Source: Enterobacter cloacae (lineage in GTDB: Bacteria > Pseudomonadota > Gammaproteobacteria > Enterobacterales > Enterobacteriaceae). Taken from it: a stretch of DNA of 64,000 nucleotides. The position numbers and the translations under genes were made by a program. Below the pieces are notes generated by a model. It did not search any database. It was not told the DNA's origin and was given only the letters and a program-made list of their open reading frames with translations. The number at the start of each line of letters is the position of its first letter. The stretch's first letter is position 1. The DNA is taken from assembly GCF_013375935.1 (NCBI RefSeq), contig NZ_CP056117.1, positions 4,278,001 to 4,342,000 on the forward strand, in the 5' to 3' direction. Below, one piece after another: positions 18,636 to 30,328 of this stretch.

Positions 18636-19754
18636 TTACGCGCCGGACGGGCTGACCTTCAGCAGCTGCCCGTCCGTCTCGTCGGTCAGCACGTACAGAT
18701 AGCCATCCGGCCCCACGCGCACGTCGCGAATACGCTGATTTTTATCACCAAGAATGCGCCCGTCCTCCGTCACCTTATTGCCATCCACGCTCAGCACGAT
18801 GATGTCTTTCTCCTTCAGCGCGCCAATAAACAGCTTGTTTTTCCACTGCGGGAAAACGTCGCTATTGTAGAAGGCCATACCGCTGACGGCCGGCGAGACC
18901 TTCCAGACAAACAGCGGCTTTTCCGTGCCCTCAACGTGCTCGCCTTTCGCTTCCGGGATTTTCAGGCCGCTGTAGTTGATGCCGTGGGTCGCCATCGGCC
19001 AGCCGTAGTTTTTCCCCTTCTCAGGAATGTTGATCTCATCCCCGCCGCGCGGGCCGTGTTCGTTGAGCCACAGCGTGTCGCTCCACGGGTTCATCGCCAT
19101 CCCCTGCGGATTACGAATGCCGTAAGACCAGATTTCGGGGCGCGCCCCGGCGGTATTCACAAACGGGTTATCCGGCGGCACTTTCCCGTCTTCCGTCAGG
19201 CGCACCACCTTGCCCTGAAGCTTATCCAGATCCTGCGCCGTCGGGCGCTGGTTGTTTTCACCAAGGCCAATAAAGAGGTGGCCTTTGCCGTCAAACACCA
19301 GCCGTCCGCCAAAGTGGTTGCCGGTGGAGAGCTTCGGCATCTGGCGGAACACCACCTGGAATCCCTCAATGCGCGACAGGTCATCGCTCAGCCGCCCGTA
19401 GCCTACCGCGGTCCCCGCTTTTCCGTCATTATCTGCCTCGGAGAAGCTTAGCCAGACCCGCCGCGACCGTTCAAAATCCGGGGCCAGCACCACGTCCAGC
19501 AGGCCGCCCTGGCCGCTCGCCCACACCTTCGGCACGCCAACAATCGGATCGGAGAGCCCTTTCCCTGCCTGCCAGTGCTTAAGCTGCCCGTCCTTTAGCG
19601 TGACCAGCAGCCCCTTATTGTCCGGAAGAAAAGCGAGCGACCAGGGGTGATCGAGCCTGGTCTGTAACACCTCGACGTTTACCGGTTCTGGCGCAGCAAG
19701 GAGCGAAACGGGGAAAAGCAGTACGGGCAGGAAAAACAGTGAGGAACGAGGCAT
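18636..19754 (-). CDS. yliI: PQQ-dependent aldose sugar dehydrogenase YliI
   Basis: 372-residue periplasmic soluble aldose dehydrogenase (Asd) with a six-bladed propeller that uses PQQ and calcium. I choose ATG 19754 (MPRSSLFFLPVLLF) because AAGGAG lies eight bases upstream; an ATG seven codons earlier lacks one. The signal peptide ends near LLAAPE. Family features are DHPWSLAFLPD, GNHFGGRLVFDGKGHLFIG, RNPQGMAMNPWS and NEHGPRGGDEIN. E. coli does not make PQQ, so activity depends on imported cofactor; no pqq genes are seen here. Confidence 0.94.
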   Translation of the reverse strand: MPRSSLFFLPVLLFPVSLLAAPEPVNVEVLQTRLDHPWSLAFLPDNKGLLVTLKDGQLKHWQAGKGLSDPIVGVPKVWASGQGGLLDVVLAPDFERSRRVWLSFSEADNDGKAGTAVGYGRLSDDLSRIEGFQVVFRQMPKLSTGNHFGGRLVFDGKGHLFIGLGENNQRPTAQDLDKLQGKVVRLTEDGKVPPDNPFVNTAGARPEIWSYGIRNPQGMAMNPWSDTLWLNEHGPRGGDEINIPEKGKNYGWPMATHGINYSGLKIPEAKGEHVEGTEKPLFVWKVSPAVSGMAFYNSDVFPQWKNKLFIGALKEKDIIVLSVDGNKVTEDGRILGDKNQRIRDVRVGPDGYLYVLTDETDGQLLKVSPSGA

Positions 19755-19860
19755 AACGCACTCCTTTATCGGCATATGGCTTAAAGATTAGCCACTGTTA
19801 CCGGGCGCGTTAATACTTTTACAAAAGCTTAAGCAAAAGGGGGAGTTGCCTCCCCCGGGT

Positions 19861-20244
19861 TCATTGCCGGACAAGGGTTTCAGGCTTGTTCAGACACATG
19901 ATGCAAAGAGAGAGCGTTGTCAGGCAGTTTTCAAGCTTCTCTGCGTTAACCGCAATAAAATTTGGGCAGTCGTGACGTCCGTTCATCAAACAAACCCCTG
20001 CTATGGAGAGCACCTCGGCGGAACGGCGCAGCGCCGTCAGCTCGCTGTCGGCGTATTGCGCTTTCAGGTCCGGTGCTTTTTCACGCATGTAATTGCAAAG
20101 TTCAAACAGGTTATCACGCAGATTTTCGCTTTCGCTGACTGACATATACCCTTTCGCCTTGCGGAGTTGCAGATAAGCAGCCAGGTCGAGTCGGGCGTTG
20201 ACCAGCTTGTTAAGCAGATCGCGTTTCAGTCTGTCAACGGACAT
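19861..20244 (-). CDS. bssR: Biofilm formation regulatory protein BssR
   Basis: 127-residue small cytosolic protein, the same length as E. coli BssR (YliH), reported to affect biofilm formation through indole and autoinducer-2 signalling. The conserved segment is LRKAKGYMSVSES near residues 27-39, with GRHDCPNFIAVNAEKLENCL near the C-terminus; the rest is diverged. The start at ATG 20244 has GAGGAGG just upstream. It sits between yliI and rimO as in E. coli. No DNA-binding domain is visible. Confidence 0.9.
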   Translation of the reverse strand: MSVDRLKRDLLNKLVNARLDLAAYLQLRKAKGYMSVSESENLRDNLFELCNYMREKAPDLKAQYADSELTALRRSAEVLSIAGVCLMNGRHDCPNFIAVNAEKLENCLTTLSLCIMCLNKPETLVRQ

Positions 20245-20461
20245 GCTATTTCCTCCTCTGTCAGCCATGGTACCACCTTCAGAATACGGTTAATTTTTGT
20301 ACAATTTAATGCCTGAGATCAATAAACGTTAACTGATTAACATTATTTACAATGTTACAACGAATGGCGCATTCAACTGAGCCATAAAGAATGTATAAAT
20401 CCCCCGCGATACGCTGTAAAATCCCGCCCTGATAATTCCATAATTGATGAATTTTTAATCT

Positions 20462-21787
20462 ATGAGCAATGTTATGCACCAGCCGAAAATCGGCTTTGTC
20501 TCCCTGGGCTGCCCGAAAAACCTGGTGGATTCCGAACGCATCCTGACTGAACTTCGCACCGAAGGCTATGACGTGGTGCCAAGCTACGACAACGCCGACA
20601 TGGTGATCGTCAACACCTGCGGGTTCATCGACAGCGCGGTCCAGGAGTCGCTGGAAGCCATTGGTGAAGCCCTGACGGAAAACGGCAAGGTGATTGTTAC
20701 CGGCTGCCTGGGTGCAAAAGTGGATCAGATCCGCGAGGTGCACCCGAAGGTGCTGGAGATCACCGGGCCGCACAGCTACGAGCAGGTGCTGGAACATGTT
20801 CATCACTACGTACCAAAGCCAAAGCACAACCCGTTCCTGAGCCTGGTGCCGGAACAGGGCGTGAAGCTGACGCCGCGCCACTACGCGTACTTAAAAATTT
20901 CCGAAGGCTGCAACCACCGCTGCACCTTCTGCATCATCCCGTCGATGCGTGGCGATCTGGTAAGCCGTCCGATTGGTGAAGTGCTGGCAGAGGCCAAACG
21001 CCTCGCCGATGCGGGCGTCAAGGAGCTACTGGTCATCTCCCAGGACACCTCCGCCTACGGCGTGGACGTGAAGCACCGCGCCGGCTTCCACAACGGCGAG
21101 CCGGTGAAAACCAGCATGGTTGGCCTGTGCGAGCAGCTCGCTAAGCTCGGGATCTGGACGCGACTGCACTACGTCTACCCGTACCCGCACGTTGATGACG
21201 TGATCCCGCTGATGGCGGAAGGCAAAATCCTGCCGTACCTCGACATCCCGCTCCAGCACGCCAGCCCGCGTATTCTGAAGCTGATGAAGCGTCCTGGCTC
21301 CGTTGACCGCCAGCTGGCGCGCATCAAACAGTGGCGCGAAATCTGCCCTGACCTGACCCTGCGTTCCACCTTTATCGTCGGCTTCCCGGGGGAAACCGAA
21401 AAAGACTTCCAGATGCTGCTCGACTTCCTGAAGGAAGCGCGCCTGGACCGCGTAGGCTGCTTCAAGTACAGCCCGGTTGAAGGCGCAACCGCCAACGAGC
21501 TGGCGGATCAGGTACCGGAAGAGGTGAAAGAGGAGCGCTGGAACCGCTTTATGCAGCTGCAACAGCAGATCTCTGCTGAACGCCTGCAGGAGAAAGTGGG
21601 CCGCGAGATTCTGGTCATCATCGACGAGGTGGATGAAGAAGGCGCGATTGGCCGCAGCATGGCGGATGCCCCTGAAATCGACGGCGCGGTTTATCTGAAC
21701 GGTGAAACCAGCGTCAAGCCGGGCGACATCATTCGCGTGAAGGTTGAAAACGCCGACGAATATGACCTGTGGGGCAGCCGGGTTTAA
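20462..21787 (+). CDS. rimO: Ribosomal protein S12 methylthiotransferase RimO
   Basis: 441-residue radical-SAM methylthiotransferase that adds a methylthio group to the conserved aspartate of ribosomal protein S12; the length is identical to E. coli. The N-terminal UPF0004 domain has auxiliary-cluster Cys17, Cys53 and Cys82; the radical SAM CxxxCxxC motif is Cys150, Cys154 and Cys157 (CNHRCTFC). The C-terminal TRAM domain runs from about residue 375. In E. coli, two c-di-GMP genes (yliE, yliF) lie between gsiD and rimO; here only a palindromic repeat separates them. Confidence 0.97.
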   Translation: MSNVMHQPKIGFVSLGCPKNLVDSERILTELRTEGYDVVPSYDNADMVIVNTCGFIDSAVQESLEAIGEALTENGKVIVTGCLGAKVDQIREVHPKVLEITGPHSYEQVLEHVHHYVPKPKHNPFLSLVPEQGVKLTPRHYAYLKISEGCNHRCTFCIIPSMRGDLVSRPIGEVLAEAKRLADAGVKELLVISQDTSAYGVDVKHRAGFHNGEPVKTSMVGLCEQLAKLGIWTRLHYVYPYPHVDDVIPLMAEGKILPYLDIPLQHASPRILKLMKRPGSVDRQLARIKQWREICPDLTLRSTFIVGFPGETEKDFQMLLDFLKEARLDRVGCFKYSPVEGATANELADQVPEEVKEERWNRFMQLQQQISAERLQEKVGREILVIIDEVDEEGAIGRSMADAPEIDGAVYLNGETSVKPGDIIRVKVENADEYDLWGSRV

Positions 21788-21794
21788 TTTCTAC

Positions 21795-21866
21795 CCCCTC
21801 ACCCCAGGAAAAAGACCGCACCGATCAGTCCCCTCTCCCTTTTGGGGAGAGGGTTAGGGTGAGGGG
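21795..21866. repeat. Long form of the CCCTCTCCC palindromic element between rimO and gsiD
   Basis: Outer arms CCCCTCACCC (21795-21804) and GGGTGAGGGG (21857-21866) enclose inner arms CCCCTCTCCC (21830-21839) and GGGGAGAGGG (21844-21853). It separates the convergent rimO and gsiD genes and probably ends both transcripts. Confidence 0.7.
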
Positions 21867-21889
21867 CAAACCGTAAGGTCCCGCAAAAC

Positions 21890-22801
21890 CTACCCTTTAA
21901 TCCTCGGATCCAGCGCGTCGCGCAGCCCGTCACCAAGTAAATTAAACGCCAGCACGGTGAGGAAAATCGCCAGGCTCGGGAAGATCGCCACGTGCGGCGC
22001 AATCACCATATCCGCCCTCGCCTCGTTCAGCATCGCACCCCACTCCGGCGTCGGCGGCTGAGCCCCTAACCCCAAAAACGACAGGCTCGCCGCCGAGATA
22101 ATCGACACGCCAATGCGCATGGTGAAGTAGACCACGATGGACGACACCGTCCCCGGCAGAATATGGCTGAACAGGATGGTGGCATCGCTGGCCCCCATAC
22201 TGCGTGCCGACTCGATAAAGGTCTGCTGCTTGAGCACCAGCGTGTTGCCACGCACCAGGCGAGCGAAGGCGGGTATGGAAAATACCGCCACGGCGATGAT
22301 GACGTTCGCCATGCCGCTGCCCATCACCGCCACCACGGCAATGGCCAGCAGAATGCCGGGAAAAGCAAAAAGCACGTCGCAGATGCGCATGATGATGCGA
22401 TCCCACCAGCCTTCGTAGTACCCGGCCACCAGCCCCAGCACGGTGCCAATCGCCGCGCCTATCAGCACCGCAAAAACCCCGGCCGCCAGCGAGATTTGCG
22501 CCCCTACCAGCACGCGGCTGAAAATATCGCGCCCGAGCGAGTCCACGCCAAACCAGTGCATCATCGACGGGCCATCGTTCAGACGGTCGTAGTCGAAGTA
22601 GTTTTCCGCATCAAACGGGGCTATCCACGGTGCAACCATCGCCACCAGGATCAGCAGCAACACGAACAGCCCGGCGACCATCGCGACCGGCTGACGGCGG
22701 AATCGCCGCCAGAACTCAACCCACGGGGTGCGAATATGGTCCGGCCTGATCCCCGGCATAGCGTTCAAAATGGCCTGACGACGCCAGTTCAATAATCGCA
22801 T
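21890..22801 (-). CDS. gsiD: Glutathione ABC transporter permease GsiD
   Basis: 303-residue inner-membrane permease of the GsiABCD glutathione importer (dipeptide/oligopeptide type), the same length as E. coli. An N-terminal OppC-like segment precedes six membrane helices; the cytoplasmic EAA loop is [21 protein letters not shown] near residues 196-216. It is the last gene of the operon: gsiC ends one base before the gsiD start codon. Confidence 0.95.
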   Translation of the reverse strand: MRLLNWRRQAILNAMPGIRPDHIRTPWVEFWRRFRRQPVAMVAGLFVLLLILVAMVAPWIAPFDAENYFDYDRLNDGPSMMHWFGVDSLGRDIFSRVLVGAQISLAAGVFAVLIGAAIGTVLGLVAGYYEGWWDRIIMRICDVLFAFPGILLAIAVVAVMGSGMANVIIAVAVFSIPAFARLVRGNTLVLKQQTFIESARSMGASDATILFSHILPGTVSSIVVYFTMRIGVSIISAASLSFLGLGAQPPTPEWGAMLNEARADMVIAPHVAIFPSLAIFLTVLAFNLLGDGLRDALDPRIKG

Positions 22802-22802
22802 C

Positions 22803-23723
22803 TTATTTATACCTGATAGCCGGGTTAATGGCGGCGTAGAGCACGTCCACCACGAGATTGATAAGAATAAATTCCAGCGAGAAAAGCAGGACTTCCGCCT
22901 GAATCACCGGGTAGTCGCGCATGTCGACCGAGTCGACCAGCAGACGCCCCAGCCCCGGCCAGTTGAAGACCTTCTCTACCACGATAGAGCCGCCCAGCAG
23001 AAAGCCAAACTGAAGCCCCATCATCGTCACCACCGGGATCATCGCGTTACGAAAACCGTGCTTGAGGATGACCCATTTCTCGCTAACCCCTTTCGCCCGC
23101 GCGGTGCGAATATAATCTTCGCTCAGCACGTCAACAAACGAGGCGCGGGTGAAGCGGGCCATCACTGCCGCAACGGCTGCGCCAAGCGTCATGGAGGGGA
23201 GAATGTAGTGCTTCCAGGTGTCGGCCCCGACGGTGGGCAACCAGCCCAGCTCGACGGAGAAAATCTGCATCAGCAGCATGCCCAGCGCAAACGCCGGGAA
23301 AGAGATGCCGGTGACCGCCAGCGCCATGCCGATTTTATCCGGCCAGCGGTTGCGCCAGACGGCGGCCACAATCCCTGCGCCCAGGCCAAATATCACCGCC
23401 CAGCCCATGCTGGCAAGCGTCAGCCAGAAGGTCGGCATAAAGCGGCTGGCAATCTCCTCCGACACCGGCCGACGCGACACCATCGAGATGCCAAAGTCAC
23501 CTTGCAGTACGTTACCAATGTAATGCAGAAACTGCCGGTACAGCGGCTGGTCAAGCCCCAGCTGTTTACGCACCAGCTCGATAACCGTCGCGTCCGCTTC
23601 CGGCCCGGCAATTAACCGCGCCGGATCGCCGGGCAGCATGTGGACAAACAAAAACACCAGCACGGCCACAATCAGCAGCGTCGGGATTAGCCCCAGCAGG
23701 CGTTTACACACATAATTCAACAT
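22803..23723 (-). CDS. gsiC: Glutathione ABC transporter permease GsiC
   Basis: 306-residue permease partner of GsiD with six membrane helices. The first is [27 protein letters not shown], typical of DppB/OppB proteins, and the EAA loop is [19 protein letters not shown] near residues 210-230. It follows gsiB by 5 bp and precedes gsiD by 1 bp, so the subunits are translated from one message. Confidence 0.95.
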   Translation of the reverse strand: MLNYVCKRLLGLIPTLLIVAVLVFLFVHMLPGDPARLIAGPEADATVIELVRKQLGLDQPLYRQFLHYIGNVLQGDFGISMVSRRPVSEEIASRFMPTFWLTLASMGWAVIFGLGAGIVAAVWRNRWPDKIGMALAVTGISFPAFALGMLLMQIFSVELGWLPTVGADTWKHYILPSMTLGAAVAAVMARFTRASFVDVLSEDYIRTARAKGVSEKWVILKHGFRNAMIPVVTMMGLQFGFLLGGSIVVEKVFNWPGLGRLLVDSVDMRDYPVIQAEVLLFSLEFILINLVVDVLYAAINPAIRYK

Positions 23724-23728
23724 GAGTT

Positions 23729-25267
23729 TTATTTTAGATCCGCGTCGTCAAAGCTAAAGCCGGTATCCGGCATGATGTAAAAGCCGGTCAGCGCTTTGTT
23801 ATGGGCCGACACCAGCTTTTCCACCACCAGCGGCACCCACGGCGACTCTTTCCAGATGATGTCCTGCGCCTCCTTGTACAGGCGCGCTTTCTCTTCCGGT
23901 TTGGTGGTTTTCAGGGCCGCGGCCAGATCCTTATCCACCTGCGGATTGCTGTAGAACGCGGTGTTGAACAGCGTTGGCGGCCAGTTCTGGGAAGCAAACA
24001 GCGGCGACAGCGACCAGTCCGCTTCACCGGTTGAAGCGGTCCAGCCGGTATAGAACATCCGCACGTTGCTCTCTTTCTGCCCTTTGCCTTCCACCTCTGC
24101 CGCGCGCTGCCCGGCATCCATCGCCGTGACCCGCGCTTTGATGCCCACCTGCGCCAGCTGCTGCTGTGTGAACTGCAGCACCTTCTGAGCGGTACTGTGA
24201 TTATGCGACGACCACAGCGTGGTGCTGAAACCGTCTGGATAGCCCGCCTCTTTCAGCAGCTCCCGCGCTTTTGCCGGATCGTACGGCCACGGCTGATAGC
24301 TCTGGGCGTATTCGATGGTCGGCGGCATCACGCCCGTCGCCGGAGTGGCGTAGCCCGCAAAGGCAACCTTCACCAGCGCCTGACGGTTAATGGCGTAGTT
24401 AATGGCTTCCCGCACCTTCGGATTATCAAACGGTTTTTGCGTAACGTTCATGCTGATGTAGCGCTGCATAATCGACGGACTGGCCACCAGCTCCAGCCTG
24501 CTGTTTTTCGCCAGCAGCGCCGCCTGCTCGTACGGGATCGGGAAGGCAAACTGCGCTTCGCCGGTTTGCAGCATCGCCGCGCGGGTATTGTTGTCCACGA
24601 CCGGGCGCCAGGTGATGGAATCCAGCTTCGGCAGCCCCTGCTGCCAGTATCCGGCGAACTTTTTCACCTTCACAAAATCGGTCTGGTTCCAGGTGAGCAG
24701 CTCGTACGGCCCGGTTCCCACCGGGTGGAAGCCAATCTCTTTGCCGTATTTTTTCAGGGCGGCGGGCGAAATCATGGCCGTCGCCGGATGCGCCAGAATA
24801 TTGATAAACGCCGAGAACGGCTCTTTCAGAACGATCTTCACCGTCGCCGGATCGACCACCTCGGTACGGGCAATATTTTTATACAGGTTGTAGCGCTTAA
24901 GGCCGTTTTCCGGATTGCTGGCACGGTCGAGGTTAATCTTAACCGCCCCGGCGTTGAAGTCGGTGCCGTCCTGGAACTTCACGCCGGTACGGAGCTTAAC
25001 GGTATAAACCAGCCCGTCGTCCGAAACGGTGTACCCTTCCGCCAGCACGTTTTTCAGCTTCATCTCTCTGTCCAGGCCAAACAGCCCCTGATAGAACGAT
25101 TTCGCCACCGCCTGTGAAAGGGTGTCGTTCGCATCGTACGGATCCAGCGTCGTGAAGTTTGACCCCACTGCCACCACCACGTCTTTAGCAGCGAACGCGG
25201 GGGCGGCGGCCAGCGCGGCCGTCACGCTCGCGGCCAGCAGCCATTTACGAGCAACAAAAGGAACCAT
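23729..25267 (-). CDS. gsiB: Glutathione-binding periplasmic protein GsiB
   Basis: 512-residue periplasmic solute-binding protein (SBP family 5), the same length as E. coli GsiB. The signal peptide covers about 26 residues ([10 protein letters not shown]) and differs from E. coli, while the mature part is strongly conserved from [20 protein letters not shown] onward. [15 protein letters not shown] and [18 protein letters not shown] are family landmarks. It lies 23 bp after gsiA in the iaaA-gsiABCD operon. Confidence 0.96.
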   Translation of the reverse strand: MVPFVARKWLLAASVTAALAAAPAFAAKDVVVAVGSNFTTLDPYDANDTLSQAVAKSFYQGLFGLDREMKLKNVLAEGYTVSDDGLVYTVKLRTGVKFQDGTDFNAGAVKINLDRASNPENGLKRYNLYKNIARTEVVDPATVKIVLKEPFSAFINILAHPATAMISPAALKKYGKEIGFHPVGTGPYELLTWNQTDFVKVKKFAGYWQQGLPKLDSITWRPVVDNNTRAAMLQTGEAQFAFPIPYEQAALLAKNSRLELVASPSIMQRYISMNVTQKPFDNPKVREAINYAINRQALVKVAFAGYATPATGVMPPTIEYAQSYQPWPYDPAKARELLKEAGYPDGFSTTLWSSHNHSTAQKVLQFTQQQLAQVGIKARVTAMDAGQRAAEVEGKGQKESNVRMFYTGWTASTGEADWSLSPLFASQNWPPTLFNTAFYSNPQVDKDLAAALKTTKPEEKARLYKEAQDIIWKESPWVPLVVEKLVSAHNKALTGFYIMPDTGFSFDDADLK

Positions 25268-25290
25268 TGTGTTCTCCTGCCTGTTGTAGG

Positions 25291-27162
25291 TTATAACCGC
25301 GAGAATGCATTGTCCTGACGCGGTGGTGCGACAAAATGACCGGGACCGACCTCACGCAGCGCCACGCGCTCCAGGGTTTCGCCCCGTTTACGAATATTGC
25401 TCGGCATGTCGTCCTGCAGCAGCACGCGCTGGGCGTGTCGATGCTCCGGATCGGCAACCGGTACGGCGGACATCAGCTTGCGGGTGTACGGGTGCTGCGG
25501 GTTTTCAAACACCGCCCGACGCGGGCCGATTTCAACAATCTGGCCCATGTACATCACCGCCACGCGATGGCTGATACGCTCCACTACCGCCATATCGTGG
25601 GAGATGAACAGAAACGCAATGCCCATATCCCGCTGCAGGTCGAGCAGCAGGTTAATGATTTGCGCGCGGATAGAGACGTCCAGCGCCGAAACGGACTCGT
25701 CGGCGATCACCACCTTCGGGTTCAGCGCCAGCGCGCGCGCGATGCAGATGCGCTGCCGCTGCCCGCCAGAAAATTCGTGCGGATAACGCCAGGCATGCTC
25801 CGGCTTCAGGCCCACGCGCTCCAGCAGCCACGCGACGCGGCGCTGGGCGGCCTCGCCGTCGAGCAGGTTATGCACCCGCAGCGGCTCCATGATCGAGTAC
25901 CCCACCGTATGGCGCGGATCGAGCGACGCGTAAGGATCCTGGAAAATAAACTGAATATCCCGGCGCACCGCCTGCAGCTTGCTGTTGGGAAGCGTATCGA
26001 TACGCTCGCCGTTGAAGGTGATGCTCCCCTCCTGCGACTCCACCAGCCTGAGCAGCGCCCGACCGGTGGTGGATTTACCGCAGCCGGACTCCCCCACCAG
26101 CGCCAGCGTTTCGCCCGGCCAGAGATCAAAGCTGACGTTCTCGACCGCGTGCACTTCGCGCTTCACGCGATTCAGGATCCCGCTTCGCAGCGGGAAGCGG
26201 GTCACCAGGTCGCGCACTTCGAGAATCGGCCTGCCGGGTACCACCGTATCCTGCACGGTTTCATCTTCCTGCTGCGCCTGCTGGCTCGGGGAAATCAGCG
26301 GAAAGCGGCGCGGAAAATCGCTGCCGTTCATGGCGCCCAGGCGCGGGACCGCCGCCAGCAGCGCTTTGGTATAAGGATGAACAGGCGCATGAAATATCTG
26401 CTCAACCGTGCCGGTTTCCACGGCATGGCCCTGATGCATGACCAGCACCCGATCGGCAATATCCGCGACCACGCCCATGTCGTGGGTGATAAAGATCACC
26501 CCCATCTCCATCTCCTGTTGCAGCACCTTTATCAGCTGCAGGATCTGGGCCTGAATGGTCACGTCCAGCGCCGTCGTCGGTTCGTCGGCAATCAGTACCG
26601 CCGGACGGCACGACAGCGCCATCGCAATCATTACCCGCTGGCGCATACCGCCAGACAGCTGATGCGGATAGCGGGACAAAATCGCGTGCGCCTCGGGAAT
26701 ACGCACCAGCTCCAGCATTCGCCTGGCTTCGTTGAGGGCCTCATCGCCGTTCAGCCCCTGGTGCAGGCGAATAGACTCGGCAATCTGCTCCCCCACCGGA
26801 AAGACCGGGTTCAGGGAGGTCATCGGCTCCTGGAAAATCATGGCGATATCCGCCCCGCGCACGCCCTGCATCTGCGACGCGCTGAGCTCGTTGAGGTCGA
26901 TAACCTGGCGGTTCCTGCGGCGGAGCAGGATCTGTTCGCTGGTGACCCGCCCGCCCGTCTGCTCAAGCAGACGCATCAGCGCCAGCGCGGTCACGGATTT
27001 ACCCGAACCGGACTCGCCGACTATCGCCAGCGTTTCGCCACGGTTGAGCGAAAACGACAGGTCCTGAACCGCCGGGATAAACTGCCGCTCTTCCTGAAAG
27101 GCAATATTCAGCTGATGAACAGCCAACACTTCCCGGCTGTCCAGCTCTTCACTGTGCGGCAC
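25291..27162 (-). CDS. gsiA: Glutathione ABC transporter ATPase GsiA (two fused ABC domains)
   Basis: 623-residue cytosolic ATPase with two complete ABC domains in tandem that energise glutathione import. Domain 1 has Walker A GESGSGKS (residues 49-56), signature LSGGMRQR and Walker B LIADEP; domain 2 has Walker A GESGCGKS (near residue 358), signature FSGGQRQR and Walker B VIADES. Each half ends with the OppD/F-type C-terminal region (VPRLGAM..., [10 protein letters not shown]...). It starts 11 bp after the iaaA stop. Confidence 0.96.
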   Translation of the reverse strand: MPHSEELDSREVLAVHQLNIAFQEERQFIPAVQDLSFSLNRGETLAIVGESGSGKSVTALALMRLLEQTGGRVTSEQILLRRRNRQVIDLNELSASQMQGVRGADIAMIFQEPMTSLNPVFPVGEQIAESIRLHQGLNGDEALNEARRMLELVRIPEAHAILSRYPHQLSGGMRQRVMIAMALSCRPAVLIADEPTTALDVTIQAQILQLIKVLQQEMEMGVIFITHDMGVVADIADRVLVMHQGHAVETGTVEQIFHAPVHPYTKALLAAVPRLGAMNGSDFPRRFPLISPSQQAQQEDETVQDTVVPGRPILEVRDLVTRFPLRSGILNRVKREVHAVENVSFDLWPGETLALVGESGCGKSTTGRALLRLVESQEGSITFNGERIDTLPNSKLQAVRRDIQFIFQDPYASLDPRHTVGYSIMEPLRVHNLLDGEAAQRRVAWLLERVGLKPEHAWRYPHEFSGGQRQRICIARALALNPKVVIADESVSALDVSIRAQIINLLLDLQRDMGIAFLFISHDMAVVERISHRVAVMYMGQIVEIGPRRAVFENPQHPYTRKLMSAVPVADPEHRHAQRVLLQDDMPSNIRKRGETLERVALREVGPGHFVAPPRQDNAFSRL

Positions 27163-27173
27163 GCGGCGCCCCC

Positions 27174-28112
27174 TTATTCACGATAAATTCCTGTGCTGGG
27201 CGCATCGCCGGCATACCCCCACGCCCGGTACATCCCTTCGCTGTTGAACGGCAGGGCTACGTTTCCTTCGCGATCCACCGCAATCAGGCCACCTTCGCCG
27301 CCCAGCGCCGGCAGCTTTTCCATCACCACCCGCTCGCAGGCCTCGCTCAGGCTTAAACCGCCGTAATCCATCAGCGCGGTGATGTCGTACGCCGCCAGCG
27401 CCCGAATAAACACCTCGCCGGTGCCGGTGCACGACACTGCAGCCGTGGCGTTATTGGCGTAGCATCCTGCGCCCGGCAGCGGGCTGTCGCCCACCCGTCC
27501 CGGCAGCTTGTTGGTCATACCGCCCGTTGACGTTGCGGCAGCGAGGTTACCGGCTTTATCCAGCGCCACCGCGCCTACCGTGCCCATTTTGCTGCGTTCA
27601 TCCAGCGGCGCGGAATGATCAAGCTGCGTCATCCCCGCGGTACGGGCCTCCAGCAGCTGGCGGTAACGCTCCTCGGTGGAAAAAAGATCGGGCGAGACCG
27701 CGTCCATTCCGCGTTCGACGGCAAATTGCTCCGCCCCCGCGCCCGTCAGCAGCACGTGCGGGCTTTGCTCCATCACCAGGCGCGCGGCAAGTACGGGGTT
27801 ACGCAGGCGGCTGACGCCTGCCACCGCCCCCGCTTTCAGGGTGACGCCGTCCATCACGCAGGCATCCAGCTCGTGCGTTTCATCCCGCGTAAAGACCGAG
27901 CCAATCCCGGCATTAAACAGCGGGCACTCCTCCAGCAGCCGCACCGCCTCGGTCACCACGTCCAGCGCGCTTTCGCCCGCTTCCAGCATCCGCTGGCCGG
28001 TTTCCACAATAGCGTTCAGCGCATCTATATAACGCTTTTCCTGCTCGGGACTGAGCTGTGCACGGGTGATTGCCCCGGCACCGCCATGAATTGCGATAAC
28101 CGCTTTACTCAT
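27174..28112 (-). CDS. iaaA: Isoaspartyl peptidase / L-asparaginase IaaA
   Basis: 312-residue Ntn-hydrolase precursor that self-cleaves and hydrolyses isoaspartyl dipeptides, with weaker asparaginase activity. The cleavage site and nucleophile is Thr178 in SKMGTVGAV; the beta-subunit substrate loops are [15 protein letters not shown] and [10 protein letters not shown]. It is slightly shorter than E. coli IaaA (321) at the C-terminus. It heads the gsiABCD operon, as in E. coli, linking degradation of gamma/isopeptide material with glutathione import. Confidence 0.95.
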   Translation of the reverse strand: MSKAVIAIHGGAGAITRAQLSPEQEKRYIDALNAIVETGQRMLEAGESALDVVTEAVRLLEECPLFNAGIGSVFTRDETHELDACVMDGVTLKAGAVAGVSRLRNPVLAARLVMEQSPHVLLTGAGAEQFAVERGMDAVSPDLFSTEERYRQLLEARTAGMTQLDHSAPLDERSKMGTVGAVALDKAGNLAAATSTGGMTNKLPGRVGDSPLPGAGCYANNATAAVSCTGTGEVFIRALAAYDITALMDYGGLSLSEACERVVMEKLPALGGEGGLIAVDREGNVALPFNSEGMYRAWGYAGDAPSTGIYRE

Positions 28113-28301
28113 TTCGCATCACCCATCAGCCTGGCTGGCTGCTTTTTCTATAAATATCATTATCGTCGATGAAACTTCAGATGATTTTTGAATATAGAAA
28201 GACGCAACTGTGATGTAAAGCGTACACCCATCGGGTCATACAGTTAGCCGCACTTTTCTGCCATAATGGGCGCTTTCGTTGTTACTCCGCAGGAGCCCAC
28301 C

Positions 28302-29534
28302 ATGGATTTTACCGCCGGACTGATGCCGCTTGAGACGGCACTCTCGCAGATGCTTGACCGCATTACTCCACTGCACGACGTTGAAACGCTGCCCCTTGTG
28401 CGCTGTTTTGGCCGTATTGCCGCGCGCGATATCGTCTCGCCGATGAACGTGCCGGGGTTCGATAACGCGGCGATGGACGGCTACGCCGTGCGTCTGGCAG
28501 ATCTGCAACCGGGTGCGCCGCTGCCCGTGGCGGGTAAATCGTTTGCCGGGCAGCCGTTCAGCGGTGAATGGCCTGGGGGCACCTGCGTGCGCATCATGAC
28601 CGGCGCGCCGGTGCCAAAGGGCTGCGAAGCGGTGGTGATGCAGGAAGAGACCGAACAAACGGACGACTGCGTGCGCTTTACCGCCAGCGTCAAAGCGGGA
28701 CAGAATATCCGCCGCACCGGGGAGGACATTACCCTCGGCGCGACGGTCTTTGCCGCCGGGCAAAAATTGACCGTCGCCGAACTGCCGGTCCTGGCGTCGC
28801 TTGGCATCGCGGAGATCGACGTGGTTCGCAAAGTGCGCGTGGCGGTGTTCTCCACGGGAGACGAGCTACAGCTGCCGGGCCAGCCGCTGAACGAGGGGCA
28901 GATTTATGACACCAACCGTCTGGCGGTTCACCTGATGCTGGAGCAGCTGGGCTGCGAGGTGATTAACCTGGGCATCATTCCTGACGATCCGGAAAAACTG
29001 CGCGCGGCGTTCATCGAGGCTGACGCGTCTGCCGACGTGGTGATTAGCTCCGGCGGCGTATCGGTTGGCGAAGCGGACTACACCAAAACCCTGCTTGAAG
29101 AGCTGGGCGAAATCGCCTTCTGGAAGCTGGCGATTAAGCCGGGCAAACCGTTCGCGTTTGGCAAGCTTCCGCACAGCTGGTTCTGCGGCCTGCCGGGTAA
29201 CCCGGTCTCTGCCGCGCTGACCTTCTACCAGCTGGTCATTCCGCTGCTGACGCGGCTTTCCGGCAACAAGGCCAGCCCGCTGCCGGTACGCCAGCGCGCG
29301 CGTGCGGCAACGCGCCTGAAAAAATCCCCGGGTCGTCTCGACTTCCAGCGCGGCATCCTGACGCGCAACGCCGACGGCGAGCTGGAGGTGAGCACCACCG
29401 GGCATCAGGGCTCGCACATCTTCAGCTCCTTCAGCCAGGGTAACTGTTTTATCGTGCTGGAGCGCGAGCGCGGCCACGTAGAGGCGGGCGAATGGGTCGA
29501 AGTGGAATGCTTTAACCACCTGTTCGGAGGCTGA
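28302..29534 (+). CDS. moeA: Molybdopterin molybdotransferase MoeA
   Basis: 410-residue enzyme that inserts molybdate into adenylylated molybdopterin in the last step of molybdenum cofactor synthesis. ATG 28302 ([14 protein letters not shown]) sits behind a GCAGGAG ribosome site. Landmarks are [65 protein letters not shown] and KPGKPFAFG. Full length. Divergent from iaaA, and moeB begins one base after its stop. Confidence 0.96.
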   Translation: MDFTAGLMPLETALSQMLDRITPLHDVETLPLVRCFGRIAARDIVSPMNVPGFDNAAMDGYAVRLADLQPGAPLPVAGKSFAGQPFSGEWPGGTCVRIMTGAPVPKGCEAVVMQEETEQTDDCVRFTASVKAGQNIRRTGEDITLGATVFAAGQKLTVAELPVLASLGIAEIDVVRKVRVAVFSTGDELQLPGQPLNEGQIYDTNRLAVHLMLEQLGCEVINLGIIPDDPEKLRAAFIEADASADVVISSGGVSVGEADYTKTLLEELGEIAFWKLAIKPGKPFAFGKLPHSWFCGLPGNPVSAALTFYQLVIPLLTRLSGNKASPLPVRQRARAATRLKKSPGRLDFQRGILTRNADGELEVSTTGHQGSHIFSSFSQGNCFIVLERERGHVEAGEWVEVECFNHLFGG

Positions 29535-29535
29535 T

Positions 29536-30288
29536 ATGGCGGTGGAGCTGAGCGACCAGGAGATGATGCGTTACAACCGCCAGATTGTGCTGCGCGGGTT
29601 TGATTTCGAGGGCCAGGAAGCGCTCAAGTCTGCCCGCGTGCTGGTTGTTGGTCTCGGCGGGCTGGGCTGCGCTGCCGCACAATACCTCGCCGCGGCGGGC
29701 GTGGGCAGCATGACGCTGCTGGATTTCGATACCGTGTCGGTGTCTAACCTGCAGCGTCAGACGCTGCACAGCGACGCGACCGTTGGCCAGCCGAAAGTAG
29801 AGTCCGCCGGGGTGTCGCTGGCGCGCATTAACCCTGACGTTCAGCTCACCCTGATTGATGCCCAGCTGGATGACGAGGCGCTGTTTGCGCAGATTGCGCA
29901 GCACGATCTGGTGCTGGATTGCACCGACAACGTCGCCGTTCGCAACCAGCTAAACACCGGCTGTTTTACCCACAAAACGCCGCTGGTGTCCGGCGCGGCA
30001 ATCCGCATGGAAGGACAGATTAGCGTCTTCACCTATGCTGAAGGCGAACCGTGCTACCGCTGCCTGAGCCGTCTGTTTGGTGAAAATGCGCTGACCTGCG
30101 TTGAGGCGGGCGTGATGGCGCCGCTAGTCGGCGTGATTGGTTCGCTGCAGGCGATGGAAGCGATTAAGGTGCTGGCGCACTACGGCACGCCTGCGGCGGG
30201 GAAAATCGTGATGTATGACGCAATGACCTGCCAGTTCCGCGAGATGAAGCTGATGCGTAATCCGGGGTGCGAGGTGTGCGGAGGTTAA
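29536..30288 (+). CDS. moeB: Molybdopterin-synthase adenylyltransferase MoeB
   Basis: 250-residue E1-like enzyme that adenylates the C-terminus of MoaD so it can be thiocarboxylated. The nucleotide-binding loop is VVGLGGLGCAA (about residues 37-47), adenylation uses the SNLQRQ segment, and zinc is held by CYRC and Cys245-xx-Cys248 (CEVCGG at the C-terminus). It follows moeA at TGATATG and ends at a strong terminator, so moeAB is a two-gene operon. Confidence 0.96.
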   Translation: MAVELSDQEMMRYNRQIVLRGFDFEGQEALKSARVLVVGLGGLGCAAAQYLAAAGVGSMTLLDFDTVSVSNLQRQTLHSDATVGQPKVESAGVSLARINPDVQLTLIDAQLDDEALFAQIAQHDLVLDCTDNVAVRNQLNTGCFTHKTPLVSGAAIRMEGQISVFTYAEGEPCYRCLSRLFGENALTCVEAGVMAPLVGVIGSLQAMEAIKVLAHYGTPAAGKIVMYDAMTCQFREMKLMRNPGCEVCGG

Positions 30289-30291
30289 AGC

Positions 30292-30318
30292 AAACGGCAA
30301 CCTTCAGGTTGCCGTTTT
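30292..30318 (+). terminator. Rho-independent terminator after moeB
   Basis: 11-bp stem AAACGGCAACC / GGTTGCCGTTT (30292-30302 and 30307-30317) with a TTCA loop and four T residues. Confidence 0.9.
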
Positions 30319-30328
30319 AGTGTTTGCT

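Noticed and set aside
25336..27186. 616-codon plus-strand open frame opposite gsiA
   Set aside because: Antisense shadow of the two-domain ATPase gene; Arg/His-rich and not protein-like.
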